Below are positions 6,293 to 6,306 of a stretch of 6,306 nt of DNA, in pieces. Both the position numbers and the translations under genes were made by a program. Positions within the stretch are counted from its first letter, which is position 1. Each line of letters begins with the position of its first letter. The stretch is taken from positions 1 through 6,306 of the forward strand of contig JBDKTK010000173.1 of the NCBI GenBank assembly GCA_039680225.1, read 5' to 3'. A model generated the notes under the pieces. That model had not been told where the DNA came from. It ran no database searches and was given only the letters and a program-made list of their open reading frames with translations. Source of the DNA: JBDKTK01 sp039680225 (lineage in GTDB: Bacteria > Desulfobacterota > Syntrophia > Syntrophales > UBA4778).

Positions 6293-6306
6293 CTTTCAAA
6301 ACTTTC

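Overview
The window is a chromosomal segment from a diderm (Gram-negative-type) bacterium. All five supported genes lie on the minus strand, so they read from high to low coordinates. A GspD-type secretin, a GspE-type ATPase, a signal-anchored TPR protein and a probable lipoprotein all imply an outer membrane. Protein style (a GspB-like 'MSxIxDALKKA' start fused to TPRs, Ala/Pro linkers) and moderately high G+C by eye suggest a deltaproteobacterium-like lineage (Desulfobacterota or similar). That placement is an impression, not a demonstration.

Layout in transcription order: (1) 6292-5597, a bitopic inner-membrane TPR protein with a GspB-like N-terminus; (2) 5593-3335, the type II secretion secretin GspD; (3) 3338-1614, the type II secretion ATPase GspE. 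These three are tightly packed: 3 bp separate the first two and a GTGA overlap joins the next two, so they form one translationally coupled operon whose promoter lies beyond the right edge. After gspE comes an 87-bp gap with an 8-bp-stem inverted repeat and a promoter-like TTGACA motif. Then follow (4) 1526-747, a probable lipoprotein with a CsgG/LpoB-like look, and a 168-bp gap with a good sigma70-type promoter, an inverted repeat inside it and a short leader. Last is (5) 578-1, the first 192 codons of a metallo-beta-lactamase-fold hydrolase cut by the left edge.

Functionally, genes 1-3 supply an inner-membrane/periplasmic TPR component, the outer-membrane channel and the cytoplasmic motor of a type II secretion-like machine. 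gspF does not follow gspE here and no gspC-like PDZ/HR protein precedes gspD. The TPR protein occupies the gspC position with GspC-like topology, which is the most interesting observation in an otherwise fairly ordinary region. The lipoprotein may be an envelope accessory factor. The metallohydrolase appears to be a separately transcribed, probably unrelated gene. No RNA genes, mobile elements, CRISPR arrays or phage genes were seen.
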